Assembly (NCBI GenBank): GCA_019746975.1
Contig: JAIERK010000036.1
Location: 1-33,250, forward strand
DNA length: 33,250 nt
Source: Candidatus Obscuribacterales bacterium
GTDB taxonomy: Bacteria > Cyanobacteriota > Vampirovibrionia > Obscuribacterales > Obscuribacteraceae
Reading direction: 5' to 3'
The position numbers were made by a program, and so were the translations under genes. This document shows, piece after piece, positions 31,442 through 33,250 of the stretch; the stretch's first letter is position 1, and each line of letters begins with the position of its first letter. Under the pieces are notes generated by a model. It had not been told where the DNA came from, made no database searches, and saw only the letters and a list, made by a program, of their open reading frames with translations.

Positions 31442-31464
31442 AAAAAAAGCTGGTGGAAACCAGC
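31442..31464 (-). terminator. Intrinsic terminator/attenuator between precursor and maturase genes
   Basis: On the minus strand GCTGGT-TTCC-ACCAGC (31449-31464), a perfect 6-bp stem, is followed directly by seven T residues (31442-31448). It sits in the 61-base gap between precursor and enzyme genes. Partial read-through would give far more precursor than enzyme. Confidence 0.8.
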
Positions 31465-31474
31465 CGCAGAATTA

Positions 31475-31831
31475 CTACTCGGTCTTTTCGCCGGACTTGC
31501 AGGAGCCTTCTTTGCCCTTGCAGGAGCCTTCTTTACCCTTGCAGGAGCCTTCTTTGCCCTTGCAGGAGCCTTCTTTGCCCTTGCAGGAGCCTTCTTTGCC
31601 CTTACAGGATCCTTCTTTGCCCTTTTCTTTCTTTTCTTTCTTGGCTTTTTTGTCAGTCTTTTCGGCCTTTTCTTCATCAGCAAGATTTACTTTCTTGGTG
31701 ATTTTCGAAGGTGAAGATTTTTCCGTTACGGAAAGATCGGCGCCTTCAACTTTATCGGCAGCTACTGCCGGGCCTTGAAGTGCAAATCCTAGAACTGCGA
31801 CCAATGCTGCAGCTAGCTGTACCTTTTGCAT
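31475..31831 (-). CDS. Exported repeat-cysteine RiPP precursor (bufferin-like), six GKEGSCK units
   Basis: A 118-residue protein. Residues 1-25 are a Sec-type signal peptide (KVQLAAALVAVLGFALQGPA then AVAAD). Residues 26-70 are a Lys/Glu-rich linker. Residues 71-112 are six consecutive GKEGSCK heptads with cysteines at 76, 83, 90, 97, 104 and 111, the only cysteines in the protein. A short tail, SGEKTE, ends it. Position directly before DUF692 and DUF2063 genes marks it as the substrate precursor of the MNIO enzyme. In characterised bufferins and HvfA, the modified motif is EGKCG, and the product is an exported, copper-binding peptide. Here the core is GSCKG, a related variant. The ATG at 31831 has AGGAGG with six-base spacing; the longer frame to 31915 crosses leader palindromes and is rejected. 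Exact chemistry is unknown. Confidence 0.9.
   Translation of the reverse strand: MQKVQLAAALVAVLGFALQGPAVAADKVEGADLSVTEKSSPSKITKKVNLADEEKAEKTDKKAKKEKKEKGKEGSCKGKEGSCKGKEGSCKGKEGSCKGKEGSCKGKEGSCKSGEKTE
31496..31621 (-). repeat. Six 21-bp tandem repeats coding GKEGSCK
   Basis: Six direct 21-bp units (31601-31621, 31580-31600, 31559-31579, 31538-31558, 31517-31537, 31496-31516). Four are identical. The N-terminal unit differs (GGA, TGT codons), and the one at 31517-31537 has a synonymous Gly change. This indicates recent unit duplication. Confidence 0.97.
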
Positions 31832-31835
31832 CGTT

Positions 31836-31850
31836 GACCTCCTAATTAGG
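31836..31850 (-). promoter_or_regulatory. SD of the precursor gene overlapped by a small palindrome
   Basis: AGGAGG (31838-31843) is the SD of the precursor gene, with optimal spacing. The perfect palindrome CCTAATTAGG (31841-31850) overlaps its first bases and could modestly affect initiation. Confidence 0.55.
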
Positions 31851-31861
31851 TGTGATGGTAT

Positions 31862-31876
31862 GGGCCTTTCAGGCCC
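31862..31876 (-). repeat. Leader hairpin 3
   Basis: GGGCCT and AGGCCC, 6 bp, 3-base loop (TTC on the plus strand). A stable small hairpin in the precursor mRNA leader. Confidence 0.6.
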
Positions 31877-31880
31877 TCGA

Positions 31881-31904
31881 TTTCCTTCTTGTACAAGTAG
31901 GAAA
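31881..31904 (-). repeat. 24-bp palindrome in the buf leader
   Basis: Near-perfect palindrome centred on TTGTACAA, with outer arms TTTCCT and AGGAAA and only one mismatched pair. It could bind a dimeric regulator or fold in RNA. Confidence 0.65.
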
Positions 31905-31910
31905 GATACG

Positions 31911-31931
31911 ATCATGGTAGGCTACCATGAT
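31911..31931 (-). repeat. 21-bp palindrome in the buf leader
   Basis: Perfect 10-bp arms ATCATGGTAG and CTACCATGAT around one central base. It starts about 14 bases after the expected transcription start. Operator or RNA structure. Confidence 0.7.
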
Positions 31932-31951
31932 TAACAAAAACCCATCACGAT

Positions 31952-31980
31952 GTTATGCGCATGTAAAATCTGCCTGACAA
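31952..31980 (-). promoter_or_regulatory. Promoter of the buf-like operon
   Basis: On the minus strand TTGTCA (31975-31980), 17 bases, CATAAC (31952-31957). The -35 matches five of six consensus bases and the -10 four of six, with ideal spacing. The predicted start near 31945 leaves a structured leader of about 110 bases. Confidence 0.6.
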
Positions 31981-32161
31981 AACAAAATTTAAATCCTGGA
32001 GCGCCCAACTGTATTGAACTTTCAGCAACGGGGTAAACTTACAATTTAATTGACGGTAGAGATTACCTGACATCCTTTTTTCTAAATGAGGTTTCCCATC
32101 CTTATATATAGGTATATAAGTTACGGAACGAAAAACTGACCAGGAGGAACCTGTCCACTAA

Positions 32162-32752
32162 ATGAGCGACGTAAATTCCCTTTTCAGAGACCATCTCAAT
32201 AATTGGGCCAATCTGGATACCTCTCCGCCGGAAATCGTGGAGATATCACATCCTCTTTTCTGCGAGAAGCTGGGAGTAGATCCGAAGGCATTCTCGTTCA
32301 AGCAATACGCTCAACCTGGTGAATCGACAGACTGGTATCAAGCGCCTATCGAATTTCCAGATGTGATCGAAGGCACCATGTATCTGTATCTACCTTCGCG
32401 CTGGACGAGCGACATGAAGCAAAGCAATGTTGCACAAGTCTACGAAGGAAATCGTGTTCGCCAGACGCTGATATTGGCAAGCAAAGAAGATTGGAAAAAA
32501 ACACTCCCTGACTTCTTTGATATCGGCGAGACTGCTGCTTTTGCATATTACCCTGTCCATCTTCCGTATTACGATCAATGGGTAGCATGCGTAGATATGC
32601 AAGAGAAGATCTGGATCTACACTTTCTACGGCGCGGGCGATTGGATTCTAATAACAAAAGGTGACGCAGGCGGTCGCAATACCCTCGGTTTGCAGATCAC
32701 CTCTTCGATTCACTCCAGCCCCTGGTATAGCTGGATCGCCAACGCTCAGTAG
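32162..32752 (+). CDS. Hypothetical protein, 196 residues
   Basis: No family recognised. It has no signal peptide or TM. The sequence is rich in aromatic residues (Trp/Tyr) and beta-type segments (EGTMYLYLPSRW, QTLILASKEDW, KIWIYTFYGAGDWILIT), like a globular cytosolic protein. Conserved-looking acidic and aromatic stretches at 130-165 (PVHLPYYDQWVACVDMQEK) suggest a real, folded protein. The SD (AGGAGGAA) is unusually far upstream (about 13-15 bases) of the ATG at 32162, with an in-frame stop just before it, so the start is fixed. The stop TAG overlaps the GTG of the next gene by one base: a coupled pair. The upstream 180 bases are AT-rich (TATATATAGGTATATAAG at 32103-32120) and probably include the promoter. 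Confidence 0.72.
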   Translation: MSDVNSLFRDHLNNWANLDTSPPEIVEISHPLFCEKLGVDPKAFSFKQYAQPGESTDWYQAPIEFPDVIEGTMYLYLPSRWTSDMKQSNVAQVYEGNRVRQTLILASKEDWKKTLPDFFDIGETAAFAYYPVHLPYYDQWVACVDMQEKIWIYTFYGAGDWILITKGDAGGRNTLGLQITSSIHSSPWYSWIANAQ

Positions 32753-33250
32753 TGTTGCCGTTGCGCTACCTCTATCTACACGGATTCGCTTCTAGTCCGC
32801 GTTCTACCAAGTGCAGATATTTCTTGGAACAACTCACTGCGCGTGGTATCACGCCTGTAGTGCCGGATCTCAACGTTCCATCCTTTCAAGAAATGACTTT
32901 ATCTAGTCAGATCGATCATGTTGGTTCAATTGTTGATTGTGATGAAACTTTTGTCGCGATCGGATCGAGTATGGGAGGTCTCGTCGCGACTTTGAGTGCA
33001 ACTCGTTTTTCAAACATAAGAGCGCTTCTGTTGCTCGCTCCAGGCTTCGGGATCGAGAAGCGCTGGGTGAATCTAGTAGACGATGATCGGCGATGCAATT
33101 GGAAGGCAAAGGGTGCGATTCACGTTTTTCACTACGCGTCCGGCAATCACGAATTACTCAACTATCAATTCGTCGAAGATCTCGAGTCGTACGATACACG
33201 AAACATTCGAGTGTCAGTTCCAACGATGATACTGCACGGAATCAATGACG
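32752..33250 (+). CDS. YqiA/UPF0227-like alpha/beta-hydrolase, 5' part (runs off the window)
   Basis: An open frame from GTG 32752 (overlapping the previous TAG) to the window end, 166 codons so far. It begins LRYLYLHGFASSPRSTK, the oxyanion-loop motif of YqiA/YcfP-type esterases. FVAIGSSMGGLVATLSA (about residues 70-86) contains the nucleophile elbow G-x-S-x-G with the catalytic Ser. RALLLLAPGFG follows as the next strand. PTMILHGINDG-like text at the end (ILHGIND) is the segment that carries the catalytic Asp. The His is beyond the window. TTG at 32755 is an alternative start. It is translationally coupled to the 32162 gene. Confidence 0.85.
   Translation, partial: MLPLRYLYLHGFASSPRSTKCRYFLEQLTARGITPVVPDLNVPSFQEMTLSSQIDHVGSIVDCDETFVAIGSSMGGLVATLSATRFSNIRALLLLAPGFGIEKRWVNLVDDDRRCNWKAKGAIHVFHYASGNHELLNYQFVEDLESYDTRNIRVSVPTMILHGIND

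Noticed and set aside
31442..31621. CRISPR-like array in the 21-bp repeats
   Set aside because: The units are contiguous and coding, without spacers.
31414..31683. N-terminal extension of the DUF692 protein with KKAPARA repeats
   Set aside because: It is the precursor's 21-bp repeats read in another frame; the ATG at 31413 has a good SD and gives the normal family N-terminus.
31832..31915. Longer start for the precursor protein
   Set aside because: It crosses leader palindromes, lacks an SD and hides the signal peptide; the ATG at 31831 has AGGAGG.

Overview
The window reads as a chromosomal segment of a diderm, non-phototrophic bacterium. The best guess is a member of the Melainabacteria/Vampirovibrionia side of the cyanobacterial phylum, close to Candidatus Obscuribacter. 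This is inference: the window has a Ton/Tol-type energy system, lipoproteins with TPR-like repeats, FtsEX, a DUF721 (DciA-like) protein, a PATAN/DUF4388 protein and many large low-complexity secreted or zinc-ribbon proteins, and no photosynthesis gene. Most genes are ordinary housekeeping genes, several in short operons with convincing Shine-Dalgarno (SD) sites. GTG and TTG starts are fairly common.

Layout. 1-2100: the end of an unknown gene, then two tandem cyclophilins (one exported, one cytosolic) closed by a strong terminator. 2098-5000 (minus strand): a DciA-like gene, ftsE, ftsX and the decayed N-terminus of a D-amino-acid-oxidase-like gene. 5166-7028: an SCP2-fold protein, a strong terminator, a tyrosine recombinase with a damaged C-terminal catalytic box and an empty stretch. 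7029-11632 (minus strand): a TonB-like fusion protein, exbB, exbD, aroE and a broken TPR region. 12127-16980: three large low-complexity envelope or zinc-ribbon proteins, one with seven LRSPLLG-type motifs. 17018-20254: sppA, a Yip1-like membrane protein, miaA and a HicB-fold-like fragment. 20374-25472: nicotinate phosphoribosyltransferase, an exported protein with an Ada-like zinc-binding module, and a 926-residue multidomain transmembrane protein. 25907-28634 (minus strand): two TPR-like lipoproteins, a SpoIID/LytB-domain protein and tRNA-Ser(UGA). 28727-29566: tlyA. 32162-33250: an unknown protein and the start of a YqiA-like alpha/beta hydrolase.

The most interesting system is the minus-strand operon at 29580-31831. 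It encodes an exported 118-residue precursor with six perfect GKEGSCK heptads, a DUF692/MNIO iron oxidase and a DUF2063 (HvfC/BufC-type) partner. This is the layout of bufferin-type RiPP operons, in which MNIO enzymes modify cysteines of a secreted, metal-binding peptide. Unusual points are the GSCKG core in place of the EGKCG core typical of bufferins, the pure 21-bp repeat array, a terminator hairpin between the precursor and enzyme genes, and a leader with three inverted repeats behind a recognisable promoter. The likely role is extracytoplasmic copper or metal buffering, but the chemistry and the metal are not shown by sequence.

The TonB-like/ExbB/ExbD set probably forms one energy-transducing inner-membrane complex, transcribed together with aroE. 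FtsE and FtsX form the divisome ABC complex that controls peptidoglycan hydrolases.
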